NCBI RefSeq assembly: GCF_001402915.1
Contig: NZ_CP012945.1
Location: 806,001-870,000 of the forward strand
DNA: 64,000 nucleotides
Reading direction: 5' to 3'
Origin: Devosia sp. A16
GTDB taxonomy: Bacteria > Pseudomonadota > Alphaproteobacteria > Rhizobiales > Devosiaceae
The notes beneath the pieces were generated by a model. The model saw only the letters and a program-made list of their open reading frames with translations. It did not search any database and had not been told where the DNA came from. This document shows, piece by piece, positions 32,606-41,342 of the stretch; positions within the stretch are counted from its first letter, which is position 1; each line of letters starts with the position of its first letter. Position numbers and translations under genes: made by a program.

Positions 32606-34071
32606 TCAATCTGCGCACCATCCTTTCCGGCGGCGCCATCGCGGTGGTCGCCGGGGCCGTCGCGCTTGCGGGCCTCGTCGGGCTGCAGCCGGCGCCTCCA
32701 GCGGCTGCGCCGACCCTGGCGCCCGTCGCGACGGCCGAGATCACCCGGGGCGCGCTGGTCGACAGCAAGACCGTCACCGGCACGCTCGGCTACAGCGAGC
32801 TCGCGGCGTTGCGGCCGACCCTCGCCGGCGCCTCCGCCATGGTGACGGCGCTGGCCCCGCTCGGCGCGATCGTCTCGCGTGGCGAAGCGCTCTACGGGCT
32901 CGACGGCCAGCCGGTGATCCTGTTCTACGGCACGGTGCCGCAGCACCGCACGCTACGCTTCGAGACCGACAGCCCGGTCTGGGTCGAGCTCGAACAGAGC
33001 GAGGCCGCGGCGGCGGCCGCCGAGCTGACGCTGCAACTCGAACAACAGCGGCTCGCCGACGCCGAGGCGCGTCGCGCCGACCTGAGCGCCCGGCGGGCCG
33101 ACGCCACGGCCGAGAAACCCGCCCTGCCCGAGTTCGTGCAACTGGCCGGCGCAGTCAGCGTCGCGGCCGCCAGGCTCGAGCGCGTCAGCGAGCTCTCGGC
33201 CGCCCAGCTGACCCCCGCCGCCGAGATCGCCGCTGCCGAAGCCGAACTCGCCACCGCCCGTGCCGGCTTCGCCGCCGCCATCCGCAGCCTCGACAAGGAT
33301 CTGGCGGCCGCCGGACTCGATGCGGTGGCCGCCCGCGTCGCCATCGCCGACGCCACGGTGAAGCGCGACAGCCTGCGTGAGGCCCGCGATGCGCTGCGTG
33401 CCCGCGCCGGCGACACCACCGATATCGCGCAGCTCGCCGCCAACCTCGCCGCGCTGGGCTATGCCGGCCCGCTGGCCGCTGAGGTCCGCGCTTGGCAGCG
33501 CGCCTCCGGCCTCCCTGTCACCGGCATTGTCGGGGCGAGCCAGGTGGTGATCGCCGAGGGGCCGGTGCATGTCGCGGCGCACGACGCGGCGATCGGCGAA
33601 ACCCTGCTCGCCGCCTCGGCCGAGCGCAGCTCGATCCTCGACTATTCCTCGACCACCAAGCTGGTGACGGTGCCGCTCGCCGTCGCCGACCAGGCGCTGG
33701 CCGCCGTGGGGCGGGCGGTCACCATCACGCTGCCCGACGATCGCCAGGTGGCCGGCAAAATCTCCGAGGTCGGCTCGGTGGTGAAGGACGGCAATATCGA
33801 GGTCACCATCGCCATCGCCGACCAGGCGGCGCTGGCCGGGCTCGAGGTCGCCTCGGTGGATGTCGATTTCGTCAGCGAGCGCCGCGACGATGTGCTGTCG
33901 GTGCCGATCGCGGCGCTGCTGGCGCGCCCCACCGGCGGCTTTGCCGTCGAGCTGGTCGAGGATGGCGGAACGCGGCTGGTCCCGGTCGAGACCGGGCTGT
34001 TCGCCGCCGGCCGGGTCGAGGTCAGCGGTGAAGCCATCGCCGCGGGCGCGCGGGTCAGCGTGCCCGGATGA
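32602..34071 (+). CDS. Periplasmic adaptor protein of an ABC exporter (HlyD/MacA-like)
   Basis: A 489-residue protein with an N-terminal membrane anchor (about 8-28), a lipoyl-like beta region (about 45-110), a long alanine-rich coiled-coil hairpin (about 130-265), then a peptidoglycan-binding-like insert (about 274-316: LAANLAALGYAG, VRAWQRASGLPVTG), and beta-barrel and membrane-proximal domains to the end. This is the plan of adaptors that link MacB-type ABC pumps to the outside. It overlaps its neighbours at both ends. Confidence 0.8.
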   Translation: MINLRTILSGGAIAVVAGAVALAGLVGLQPAPPAAAPTLAPVATAEITRGALVDSKTVTGTLGYSELAALRPTLAGASAMVTALAPLGAIVSRGEALYGLDGQPVILFYGTVPQHRTLRFETDSPVWVELEQSEAAAAAAELTLQLEQQRLADAEARRADLSARRADATAEKPALPEFVQLAGAVSVAAARLERVSELSAAQLTPAAEIAAAEAELATARAGFAAAIRSLDKDLAAAGLDAVAARVAIADATVKRDSLREARDALRARAGDTTDIAQLAANLAALGYAGPLAAEVRAWQRASGLPVTGIVGASQVVIAEGPVHVAAHDAAIGETLLAASAERSSILDYSSTTKLVTVPLAVADQALAAVGRAVTITLPDDRQVAGKISEVGSVVKDGNIEVTIAIADQAALAGLEVASVDVDFVSERRDDVLSVPIAALLARPTGGFAVELVEDGGTRLVPVETGLFAAGRVEVSGEAIAAGARVSVPG

Positions 34072-34754
34072 GCCCGCCGATCGTCTCGCTCGACAACGTC
34101 TCGCGCGCCTTCGCCGGCGGCGTCCTGGCGCTGCGCGATGTCAGCCTGGAGATCGCGCGTAGCGAGCTCGTCGCCATTGTCGGGCCCTCCGGCTCGGGCA
34201 AATCCACCATGCTCAACATCATCGGCACGCTCGATCGCGCCAGCAGCGGCACGGTGGCCATCGACGGGCTGGCGGTTGCCGAGCTGGGCGACGATGACCT
34301 GTCGGCGCTGCGGGCCCGCCGCATCGGCTTCGTGTTCCAGCACTTCCACCTGTCGCCGGGCGTCTCGGCGCTCGACAATGTCGCCGATGGCCTGCTCTAT
34401 ACCGGCACCCCACTCGGCGAACGACGCGAGCGGGCGGCGGCGGCGCTCGCCGAGGTCGGGCTGGCGCATCGGCTCGACCACCACCCGCACCAGCTGTCGG
34501 GCGGCGAAAAGCAGCGCACCGCCATCGCCCGCGCCCTGGCGCGCCGCCCGCTGCTGCTGCTGGCCGACGAGCCGACCGGCGCGCTCGACAGCGCCTCGGG
34601 CGAAGGCGTAGTTGAGTTGCTGCTCGGGCTCCAGCGGGCCGGCACCGCCGTGGTGGTGATTACCCACGATCGCGAGCTCGCCGCCCGTTTCGACCGGCAG
34701 GCCACGATGCGCGACGGCCAACTGGTCGAGGACAAGCGGCGAGGTGCGCGATGA
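34068..34754 (+). CDS. ABC exporter ATP-binding protein (MacB/LolD type)
   Basis: A 228-residue ATPase with Walker A GPSGSGKST at 39-47, Q-loop FVFQHFHL, signature LSGGEKQRTAIA, Walker B LLLLADEPTG and H-loop VVVITHDRE. Length and the LSGGEKQR variant place it with the MacB/LolD lipoprotein or antibiotic exporters, not with importers. It pairs with the permease encoded next (ATGA overlap). Confidence 0.9.
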   Translation: MSPPIVSLDNVSRAFAGGVLALRDVSLEIARSELVAIVGPSGSGKSTMLNIIGTLDRASSGTVAIDGLAVAELGDDDLSALRARRIGFVFQHFHLSPGVSALDNVADGLLYTGTPLGERRERAAAALAEVGLAHRLDHHPHQLSGGEKQRTAIARALARRPLLLLADEPTGALDSASGEGVVELLLGLQRAGTAVVVITHDRELAARFDRQATMRDGQLVEDKRRGAR

Positions 34755-35950
34755 GCCCCTTGCCGCCGGCCCGGCTGCTTCCCGTCGATATCCTCCGCCT
34801 CGCCGCCTACGGGCTCAGGGCTCGGCCGCTGCGTGTCGTGCTCTCGGCGCTGGGCATCGCCATCGGCATCGCCGCGATGATCGCGGTGGTCGGCATTTCC
34901 ACATCGAGCCGCGCCCAGCTCAACCAGTTGCTGCAGCAACTGGGCACGAACCTGCTCAGCGCCAGCCCCGGCACCTCGCTGTTCGGCGAAGCCGCGACCC
35001 TGCCGCCCGAATCGGTTTCGATGCTCGGCCGCATTCCTGAGGTGAGGGAGGTCAGCGCCATCGGCGCGCTGGCCGATGCGAGGATCTATCGCAGCAACCG
35101 CATCCCCGCGAGCCAGTCGGGCGGCCTCGCCGTCTATGCGGCGCGGCTCGACCTGCTCGAAACCCTCGGCGCCACCGTCGCTGCCGGCACCTGGCTGAAC
35201 GACGCCACGGCGCGCTACCCGGCGGTGGTGCTCGGCGCCCGCGCCGCCACCCGGCTCGGCATCGGCCGCGGGCTGATCGGCCAGCCGGTCTGGGTCGGCG
35301 GCCGCTGGTTCACCGTGGTCGGCATCCTCGCGCCGGTGTCGCTGGTGCCCATGCTCGATCTCAGCGCCCTGATCGGCTGGCCGGCCGGCGAGCGCTATCT
35401 CGATTTCGACGGCGACATCACAACGCTCTATGTCCGCGCCGAGCCAGCGGCGGTGGATACCGTGAGGGGCCTGCTTGCCGCCACCGCCAACCCCGAGGCG
35501 CCCAACGAGGTCGACGTGTCGCGCCCCTCCGATGCGCTGGCCGCCGAAGCCGCCGCCGACCTCGCCTTCACCGGGCTGTTGCTCGGGCTCGGGGCGGTGG
35601 CGCTGCTGGTGGGCGGCATCGGCGTCGCCAACACCATGGTGATCTCCGTGCTGGAGCGCCGCGCCGAGATCGGCCTCCGCCGCTCGCAGGGGGCGACGCG
35701 CGGCCATATCCGCCTGCAGTTCCTGGGCGAAGCACTGCTGCTGGCGCTGCTCGGGGGCGGCAGCGGCGTCATCATCGGCGCGCTGGTGACCGCGGGCTAC
35801 GCCCGGCTGCAGGGTTGGCCGGTCGATATCCCGGCGTGGGTGCCGCTCGGCGGCATGGCGGCAACGCTGCTGATCGGCGCGGTTGCCGGGCTTTATCCGG
35901 CGATCCGCGCCGCCCGCCTGGCCCCGACGGAGGCGCTGAGCGCCTCGTAA
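34751..35950 (+). CDS. ABC exporter permease (MacB/FtsX type)
   Basis: A 399-residue membrane protein with one N-terminal span (about 26-52), a large periplasmic MacB-like domain (about 55-265), and three C-terminal spans (about 277-300, 325-348, 365-388) ending in ARLAPTEALSAS, a standard FtsX/MacB ending. With the ATPase, adaptor and two-repeat secreted protein it makes a four-gene efflux unit placed under the two-component system. Confidence 0.88.
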   Translation: MSPLPPARLLPVDILRLAAYGLRARPLRVVLSALGIAIGIAAMIAVVGISTSSRAQLNQLLQQLGTNLLSASPGTSLFGEAATLPPESVSMLGRIPEVREVSAIGALADARIYRSNRIPASQSGGLAVYAARLDLLETLGATVAAGTWLNDATARYPAVVLGARAATRLGIGRGLIGQPVWVGGRWFTVVGILAPVSLVPMLDLSALIGWPAGERYLDFDGDITTLYVRAEPAAVDTVRGLLAATANPEAPNEVDVSRPSDALAAEAAADLAFTGLLLGLGAVALLVGGIGVANTMVISVLERRAEIGLRRSQGATRGHIRLQFLGEALLLALLGGGSGVIIGALVTAGYARLQGWPVDIPAWVPLGGMAATLLIGAVAGLYPAIRAARLAPTEALSAS

Positions 35951-36158
35951 ACACCGGCCTTGAGCTCCCCTCCCCCTTGAGGGAGAAGGGAGCCCGCCGT
36001 TCCCCGCAAGTCATTGCAGATGCAACGAACATTCCCCCCGCCGCGATTCTCTGCAATTCTATGGCTGGCGCCGCGACGGATTGTCGGTAAATTCGCCGGC
36101 GGGGCTCGGGGGACGGGGGCATTTTCGTCGACCGCCGGGCGAAAACACGAGAGTGAAG

Positions 36159-36986
36159 ATGGCTCACAAGCACAATATTCTGACTGTTGCGCTGCTGGCC
36201 GTGATGGCGATGGTCGTCACGCCGGTGCTGGCGCAGGAAAAGACGCCCAACGACCCCAGGCTGTTCACGCCGGGCAAGCTCACCGTCTCGACCTCCGAGC
36301 CGAGCTATCCGCCATGGGTGCTCGACAACAACCCGGAAGCCGGGGAAGGCTTCGAGGCGGCTTTGGTCTATGCGCTCGCCGCCGAGCTCGGCTTCAAGAA
36401 GGAAGACGTGGTGTGGGTCGACGTGACCTTCGACGGCGCCATCGCGCCGGGCCCCAAGCCTTATGATTTCTCGATCCAGCAGATCTCGGTGACGCCGGAG
36501 CGCGCCAAGGTGGCGACCTTCTCCGACGTCTACTACCAGTCCGACAAGGCGGTGATCGCCCTGCCGAACTCGACCGTGGCTGCCGCCAAGAGCTTTGCCG
36601 ATCTGAAGGCCGCTCGCTGGGGCGTAGCCGTGGGCACCACCGATTTCGACTACGTCACCCACGTGCTCGGCATCGACAATGCCGCCGTCTATGATGACCA
36701 GGCCGGCGTGTTCCAGGCGCTGCAGGGCGGCCAGATCGACGCCACCGTCGCGGCGCTGCCGACGGCGCTCTATGCCACGTGCTGCCAGGTACCGGAGGCC
36801 AAGATCACCGCGATCCTGCCCAAGGATCCCAAGGACGAGGGCCTCGGACTGCTCTTCGCCTACGAGAACCCGATCGTGCCGTGGATCAACGAAGGCCTCG
36901 CCAAGCTCAAGGAAAAGGGCGTGATCGACGAGCTGGCCAAGAAGTACCTGATCGCCGATCCGAGCATTCCCGAGATCACGCAATGA
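36159..36986 (+). CDS. Amino acid ABC transporter substrate-binding protein
   Basis: A 275-residue periplasmic binding protein of the family 3 (polar amino acid) fold. The signal peptide covers about 1-26 (VLA before QE). LTVSTSEPSYPPWVL and GFEAALVYALAAELGF are the usual first-lobe strands; DFSIQQISVTPERAKVATFS and the later ARWGVAVGTTDFDYV follow the family order. A Cys-Cys pair (ATCCQVP) may be a ligand-pocket feature. The ATG at 36159 is preceded by GAGAGTGAAG. Its stop overlaps the permease start. Confidence 0.88.
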   Translation: MAHKHNILTVALLAVMAMVVTPVLAQEKTPNDPRLFTPGKLTVSTSEPSYPPWVLDNNPEAGEGFEAALVYALAAELGFKKEDVVWVDVTFDGAIAPGPKPYDFSIQQISVTPERAKVATFSDVYYQSDKAVIALPNSTVAAAKSFADLKAARWGVAVGTTDFDYVTHVLGIDNAAVYDDQAGVFQALQGGQIDATVAALPTALYATCCQVPEAKITAILPKDPKDEGLGLLFAYENPIVPWINEGLAKLKEKGVIDELAKKYLIADPSIPEITQ

Positions 36987-37819
36987 CACGACGACCCGGC
37001 AAGGGACGCCGGCAGATTGCTCTCAAGGACCGGCTCACGCCGGTCCTTATTAGTTTGGTCAGCGTCGTGGTGGTGTTCGGCGCCATCGCCTATTTCGTCG
37101 GCTCGGCCGAGCAGTGGCCGCGCATCCAGAACCAGTTCTTTTCGTTCGAGGCGATGCTCGAGGCAGCGCCCGGCGTTGCCGGCGGCTTCCTAGTTTCGCT
37201 GCAGATCTGGCTGATCAGTCTTGTCTGCATCGGCATCTGGGCGCTGGTGCTGGCGATCTTCCGCGCCATGAGCGGCCCCTGGTTCGCGCCGCTCCGCGTC
37301 TTCGCCATCGTCTATGTCGATCTGTTCCGCGGCCTGCCGGCGCTGCTGCTGGTGCTGCTGTTCGGCTTCGGCATTCCGGCGCTCAACCTGCCCGGGCTCC
37401 CCAAGGAAGGGCTGTTCTGGGGTGGCGTGGCGCTGATCCTCAGCTATTCGGCCTATGCCACCGAAGTCTATCGCTCCGGCATCGAGGCGGTGCATGAAGG
37501 CCAGGGCATGGCGGCCAAGGCGCTCGGCCTCACCCAGTGGCAGACCCTGCGCTATGCCATCCTGCCGCAGGCGCTGCGCAACGTCGTGCCGGCCATGCTG
37601 AATCTGGTGGTCGCGCTGCAGAAGGATGTGGCGCTGCTCTCGGTGCTGGGCGTCCGCGATGCAGTGCGCGAAGCGCAGATCTACACCGCCCGCACCTTCA
37701 ACTATTCCTCGCTCGTCGTCGCCGCGATCCTGTTCCTGCTCGCCACCATTCCCCTGGCGCGCCTGACCGATCATCTGCAGCGTCGCGACCGAGCGCGCCG
37801 CCTCCAGGGTGCCCGCTGA
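36983..37819 (+). CDS. Amino acid ABC transporter permease
   Basis: A 278-residue HisM/GlnP-type permease with an N-terminal span at about 22-45 and four or five more. The cytoplasmic EAA loop is seen as YRSGIEAVHEGQGMAAKALG followed by LTQWQTLRYAILPQALRN. Only one permease gene is present, so the channel is probably a homodimer. It overlaps both neighbours. Confidence 0.88.
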   Translation: MTRRPGKGRRQIALKDRLTPVLISLVSVVVVFGAIAYFVGSAEQWPRIQNQFFSFEAMLEAAPGVAGGFLVSLQIWLISLVCIGIWALVLAIFRAMSGPWFAPLRVFAIVYVDLFRGLPALLLVLLFGFGIPALNLPGLPKEGLFWGGVALILSYSAYATEVYRSGIEAVHEGQGMAAKALGLTQWQTLRYAILPQALRNVVPAMLNLVVALQKDVALLSVLGVRDAVREAQIYTARTFNYSSLVVAAILFLLATIPLARLTDHLQRRDRARRLQGAR

Positions 37820-38577
37820 TGAGCAACCGCATCGAGATCGAACAGCTCACCAAATTCTATGGCGAGCGCCAGGTGCTGGACGCAGTGGATCTGTCGATCG
37901 CCGCGCACGAGGTGGTGTGCCTTATCGGCGCTTCCGGCTCCGGCAAATCAACCCTGCTCCGCTGCATCAACGGGCTCACCGAGTTCGACGAAGGCACGGT
38001 CAGGCTCGACGGGGTCGATATCTACGACGAGAGCTTTGGTCGCACCGGGCTCTACAAGCGGGTCGGCATCGTCTTTCAGGCCTATAACCTGTTCCCGCAC
38101 ATGAGCGTGCTCGAGAACATCACGCTGGCGCCGATCCGCGTGCACGGGCGCGACCGTCGCGAGGCCGAGGCAGCCGGGCTGAAACTGCTCGAACTGTTCG
38201 GGCTGGGGCAATATGCCAAGGCCTATCCCGAGCAGCTCTCGGGCGGCCAGCAGCAGCGCGTCGCCATCGTCCGCTCGCTCGCCACCGAACCCGACGTGCT
38301 GCTGCTCGACGAGGTGACGGCGGCGCTCGACCCCGAGCTGATCGGCGAGGTGCTGAAGATCATCCGCGATCTGAAAACCAGCGGCATGACCATGGTGATC
38401 GTCACCCACGAAATGGGCTTCGCCCGCGACGTCGCCGATCGCGTCTGCTTCCTCGACAACGGGCGCATCGTCGAACAGGGCGAACCGCACCGGCTGTTCT
38501 CGAAGCCGGAAAACCCGAGGACGCAGAAGTTCCTCGAGCGGATTATCGCAGCGGGGCGGCTGGAAGCGACGGTTTAG
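37819..38577 (+). CDS. Amino acid ABC transporter ATP-binding protein
   Basis: A 252-residue GlnQ/HisP-type ATPase: Walker A GASGSGKST (about 37-45), Q-loop IVFQAYNLFPHMSV, signature LSGGQQQRVAIVRSL, Walker B VLLLDEVTAAL, and H-loop MVIVTHEMGFARDVADRV. The phrase THEMGFAR is typical of polar amino acid importers. It ends the three-gene operon 36159-38577. Confidence 0.92.
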   Translation: MSNRIEIEQLTKFYGERQVLDAVDLSIAAHEVVCLIGASGSGKSTLLRCINGLTEFDEGTVRLDGVDIYDESFGRTGLYKRVGIVFQAYNLFPHMSVLENITLAPIRVHGRDRREAEAAGLKLLELFGLGQYAKAYPEQLSGGQQQRVAIVRSLATEPDVLLLDEVTAALDPELIGEVLKIIRDLKTSGMTMVIVTHEMGFARDVADRVCFLDNGRIVEQGEPHRLFSKPENPRTQKFLERIIAAGRLEATV

Positions 38578-38622
38578 TGCGGTTGCACGGGCCAAGCCCC
38601 GTGCCCGCACAACCCACCGGCT

Positions 38623-38689
38623 GTCATCAGGGACCCATCCATCGGCTTGTGCGGGCGGTGAGTTGGGTCCCTTCTTTCGCAGGGATGAC
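38623..38689. repeat. Dispersed palindromic repeat, degraded copy A5
   Basis: GTCATCAGGGACCCATCCAT on the left and GGGTCCCTTCTTTCGCAGGG plus ATGAC on the right keep the ends of family A, but the left arm has lost its central part. It lies between the amino acid importer and the M20 gene, outside the phage region, showing that the family is a host-wide element. Confidence 0.7.
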
Positions 38690-38729
38690 ACCGAGTATTG
38701 GGTGAGCGTTGTGGGTAGACGATCGCGCA

Positions 38730-39893
38730 CTACCCGTTCGCGGCCAGATAATCCTCCACCAGCGCCACCCAATATTTCGCCGCCGGCGCGATCACCGCGT
38801 CGTTGAAATCATAGTTCGGGCTGTGCAGATCCGCGCTCGCCCCATTGCCGACGAACAGGTAGCTCCCCTTCTGCTTTTGCAGCATGAAGGCAAAGTCCTC
38901 GCTCACCAGCAGCGGCTTCAGCGATCCGACCTTGGCCTCGCCGAAATGCCTTACCGCCACCTGCCGGGCGAACGCGGTCTCGTCGTGATGGTTGAAGAGC
39001 GCCGGAAAGCCCGGCGGGTGCACCACTTCGGCGACGGCCCCAAAACTCGCCGCCTGCGCTTCGGCCAGCAGCTTGATCCGCTCGCGGATCCGATCGCGCA
39101 CCGCCTCGCTAAAGGCGCGGGTGTTGAGTTGCAGCTCGACGCTGTCGGGGATGACGTTGGGCATCGAGCCGCCGTGCAGCATCCCGATGGTGACCACCGC
39201 CGTTTCCAGTGGGTCGATATTGCGCGAGACGATCGATTGCAGCGCCAGCACCAGCGACGAGGCCGCAACGATGGGATCGACCGCCTCGTGCGGCATGGCG
39301 CCGTGACCGCCCTTGCCTCTGATGGTGATGACGATCCAGTCGACCGCCGCCATAGCCGGCCCGTCGATGAAGCGGAACTCGCCCTCCGGCACCCCCGGCC
39401 AGTTATGCATGCCGAACAGCGCGTCGACCGGGAACCGCTCGAACACTCCGTCCTCGATCATCTGTACCGCGCCGCCGACTTCCTCGGCGGGCTGGAAGAT
39501 CAGCCGCACCGTGCCGGAGAAATTGCGTTTCTCCGCCAGCTCCCTGGCTGCGGCGAGGAGGATGGTGGTGTGTCCGTCATGCCCGCAGGCATGCATCACA
39601 CCCGGCTTGGTGCTGGCATAGTCGAGGCCGGTGGCTTCGGTAATCGGCAGTGCGTCCATATCGGCGCGGAGCCCGATCGTGCGCTCCCCTGCCCCGGCCC
39701 TGAGCGTCGCCACCACGCCGGCGCCGCCAATGCCGGTTGCCACCTCATAACCCCAGCCGGTGAGCAGTTCGGCGACCAGCGCACTGGTGGCGAGTTCCGC
39801 GCGGCTGAGCTCCGGCGCGGCGTGCAGCCGGCGGCGCAGGGCGATGAAATCGGCAATGTCGTTCGGGGCGGAAATGGGCGGAGTGACTTTCAT
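38730..39893 (-). CDS. M20 family amidohydrolase (hippurate hydrolase-like)
   Basis: A 387-residue metallohydrolase. Metal ligands are visible in HACGHDGHTTILL and FQPAEEVGGAVQMIEDG; MHNWPGVPEG and GHGAMPHEAVDPI are further family motifs around the lid domain. It removes acyl groups from amino acids or related amides in the cytoplasm. The gene is convergent with the amino acid importer, which suggests use of imported acyl-amino acids, though this is inference. Confidence 0.88.
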   Translation of the reverse strand: MKVTPPISAPNDIADFIALRRRLHAAPELSRAELATSALVAELLTGWGYEVATGIGGAGVVATLRAGAGERTIGLRADMDALPITEATGLDYASTKPGVMHACGHDGHTTILLAAARELAEKRNFSGTVRLIFQPAEEVGGAVQMIEDGVFERFPVDALFGMHNWPGVPEGEFRFIDGPAMAAVDWIVITIRGKGGHGAMPHEAVDPIVAASSLVLALQSIVSRNIDPLETAVVTIGMLHGGSMPNVIPDSVELQLNTRAFSEAVRDRIRERIKLLAEAQAASFGAVAEVVHPPGFPALFNHHDETAFARQVAVRHFGEAKVGSLKPLLVSEDFAFMLQKQKGSYLFVGNGASADLHSPNYDFNDAVIAPAAKYWVALVEDYLAANG

Positions 39894-39949
39894 GGCGAGC
39901 GCCTGTATCGCAGACTTCCGACCCCGATAGAACAGGTCTTACGAGCCCC

Positions 39950-40564
39950 ATGCACCACCCCTTGCTCGATCTGCTGACCGGCGCCGCCGAGGGCCGCTTC
40001 CCTGAAGTCGATGGCGCCGTCACCGTGCTGCCGCCGCTCGCCGGCGGCTGGGAATGTTCGGTGGCTTTTACCGCCCATGCGGTGGTCGCCACGGCGCGCT
40101 CCGCCGACGAGGTGCTGGGCCAGGGCCCGGATGGTTATGGCGGCTCGATGGCGCCGGATTTCCTGCGCTGGCTCGCCGGGCCCCGGGGCTTTGTCGGGGT
40201 CATCGACGTGATGCTCTATACGCGCGGCACCGGCATTTCGAAGCTGCCGCTCCGTACCGACGCCGACGATCACCCGCGCGTGCAATATGCGCGGCAATAT
40301 CGCTCCGACGTACGCGTCTATGGCGATGAGCGCGGCCTCGTCACCATCGGCGCCGGCCTCGGCGGGCGACGCGAGCTGAGTGTCGAGGCCGACACCCACA
40401 ATCGCGGCTTCGGCACCTCGCTGATCAAGGAAGCCATCGGCCTCGTGCCCGAAGGCGAGTTGCTGTTCGCCGCGGTCTCCCCAGGCAATGCCCGCTCGCT
40501 GCGCGCCTTCCTCAGCCTCGGCTTCACCCCGATCGGCAGCGAAGCCCTGATCCGCCCGGCCTAA
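39950..40564 (+). CDS. GNAT family N-acetyltransferase-like protein
   Basis: A 204-residue protein. The C-terminal half holds the acetyl-CoA region: ADTHNRGFGTSLIKEAIGLV, corresponding to the R/Q-x-x-G-x-G/A loop, and VSPGNARSLRAFLSLGFTPI, the usual N-x-x-(S)-x-x-x-(F/Y)-L-x-x-GF motif. The N-terminal half is less typical. The substrate is unknown. It is divergent from the M20 gene and its stop overlaps that of higA. Confidence 0.7.
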   Translation: MHHPLLDLLTGAAEGRFPEVDGAVTVLPPLAGGWECSVAFTAHAVVATARSADEVLGQGPDGYGGSMAPDFLRWLAGPRGFVGVIDVMLYTRGTGISKLPLRTDADDHPRVQYARQYRSDVRVYGDERGLVTIGAGLGGRRELSVEADTHNRGFGTSLIKEAIGLVPEGELLFAAVSPGNARSLRAFLSLGFTPIGSEALIRPA

Positions 40565-40977
40565 GCCGCACGTTTCCCGCGCTTTGGTGCTGCCTTGGGT
40601 TTTACCTGCGCGAGGTGGTACGGCGCCACCAGCATGTCGGCGGGCAGGCGCCAGCGTTGGTTGAGCAGATGAACCATGTCGAGCGTCAGCCGGCGGTGCT
40701 TGTTCAACACTTCGCTGGCGCGCGACCTCGAGCCGATCAGCGCGGCAAAATCCCCCTGCGTCTTGCCGAAAGTGACCATGTACGACTTGATCGCCTCCAC
40801 CGGATCGGGGGTGGCGATGACCCAGTGCTGGCTCTCGTAGCCTTCGATCAGGGCAGCAAGCACGTCGAAGCGATCGGCCTCAGGGGTGCCGGGCGCGGGC
40901 TGCGTCTCGAAATACCTGACGATCTCGGCCAGCGCCCAATCATAGTCAGCCTCGGTCTTGATGGGACGAACATCCAT
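40561..40977 (-). CDS. higA: HigA family antitoxin
   Basis: A 138-residue antitoxin. Residues about 68-125 form a Cro/C1-type helix-turn-helix (KTQGDFAALIGSRSRASEVL then RRLTLDMVHLLNQRWRLPAD). The longer N-terminal segment with EADYDWALAEI is typical of HigA partners of this HigB subtype. The ATG at 40977 is chosen because GGAGAAGG lies seven bases before it; the GTG at 40983 would be too close. It neutralises HigB and probably represses the operon through the two palindromes upstream of higB. Confidence 0.85.
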   Translation of the reverse strand: MDVRPIKTEADYDWALAEIVRYFETQPAPGTPEADRFDVLAALIEGYESQHWVIATPDPVEAIKSYMVTFGKTQGDFAALIGSRSRASEVLNKHRRLTLDMVHLLNQRWRLPADMLVAPYHLAQVKPKAAPKRGKRAA

Positions 40978-40979
40978 TG

Positions 40980-41276
40980 TCACACCTTCTCCACGTCGAT
41001 CTTGTCGTAGTCCCCATGGGTCCCGACAAACTTGATCAGCACGCGCCTGAATGGGTAGGCCACGTGGCAGACCAGTCGATATTTGTTCCCACCGATATCG
41101 AAGACGACACGATTGTCACCCACGAAATCCACCGTCGTACCGAACTGCTTCTTCACATCGGCGGGCGTGGCCCACTCGGCTCTTGACGCGATACCATGCC
41201 ATACGCTCAAGGGCGTTTCGGCGTCGGGATGGATCGCCCAGAACAGCTTCAGCGTGCGTTTGGCGATCACCTGCAT
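40980..41276 (-). CDS. higB: HigB family mRNA interferase toxin
   Basis: A 98-residue toxin of the RelE/HigB fold. Its opening MQVIAKRTLKLFWAIHPDAE, the middle RAEWATPADVKKQF and the ending VCHVAYPFRRVLIKFVGTHG are characteristic of this HigB group; Arg, Lys and His residues in the last stretch are the probable ribosome-dependent RNase site. The toxin gene comes first, as usual in higBA. Two palindromic sites lie just upstream. Confidence 0.88.
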   Translation of the reverse strand: MQVIAKRTLKLFWAIHPDAETPLSVWHGIASRAEWATPADVKKQFGTTVDFVGDNRVVFDIGGNKYRLVCHVAYPFRRVLIKFVGTHGDYDKIDVEKV

Positions 41277-41285
41277 ATCGAAGAG

Positions 41286-41334
41286 ATATAGTCCATTCCC
41301 ATTTTGGGAACAAGAAGATTCCCATTCTGGGAGC
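41286..41334 (-). promoter_or_regulatory. higBA promoter with two HigA operator candidates
   Basis: On the minus strand TTGTTC (41314-41309) and TATATC (41291-41286) are 17 bases apart and resemble -35 and -10 boxes, 10 bases before higB. TTCCCATTTTGGGAA at 41297-41311 is a palindrome within the spacer, and TTCCCATTCTGGGAG at 41320-41334 a second copy, centres 23 bases apart. Binding there would block the promoter. Confidence 0.6.
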
Positions 41335-41342
41335 TGCTCCCC

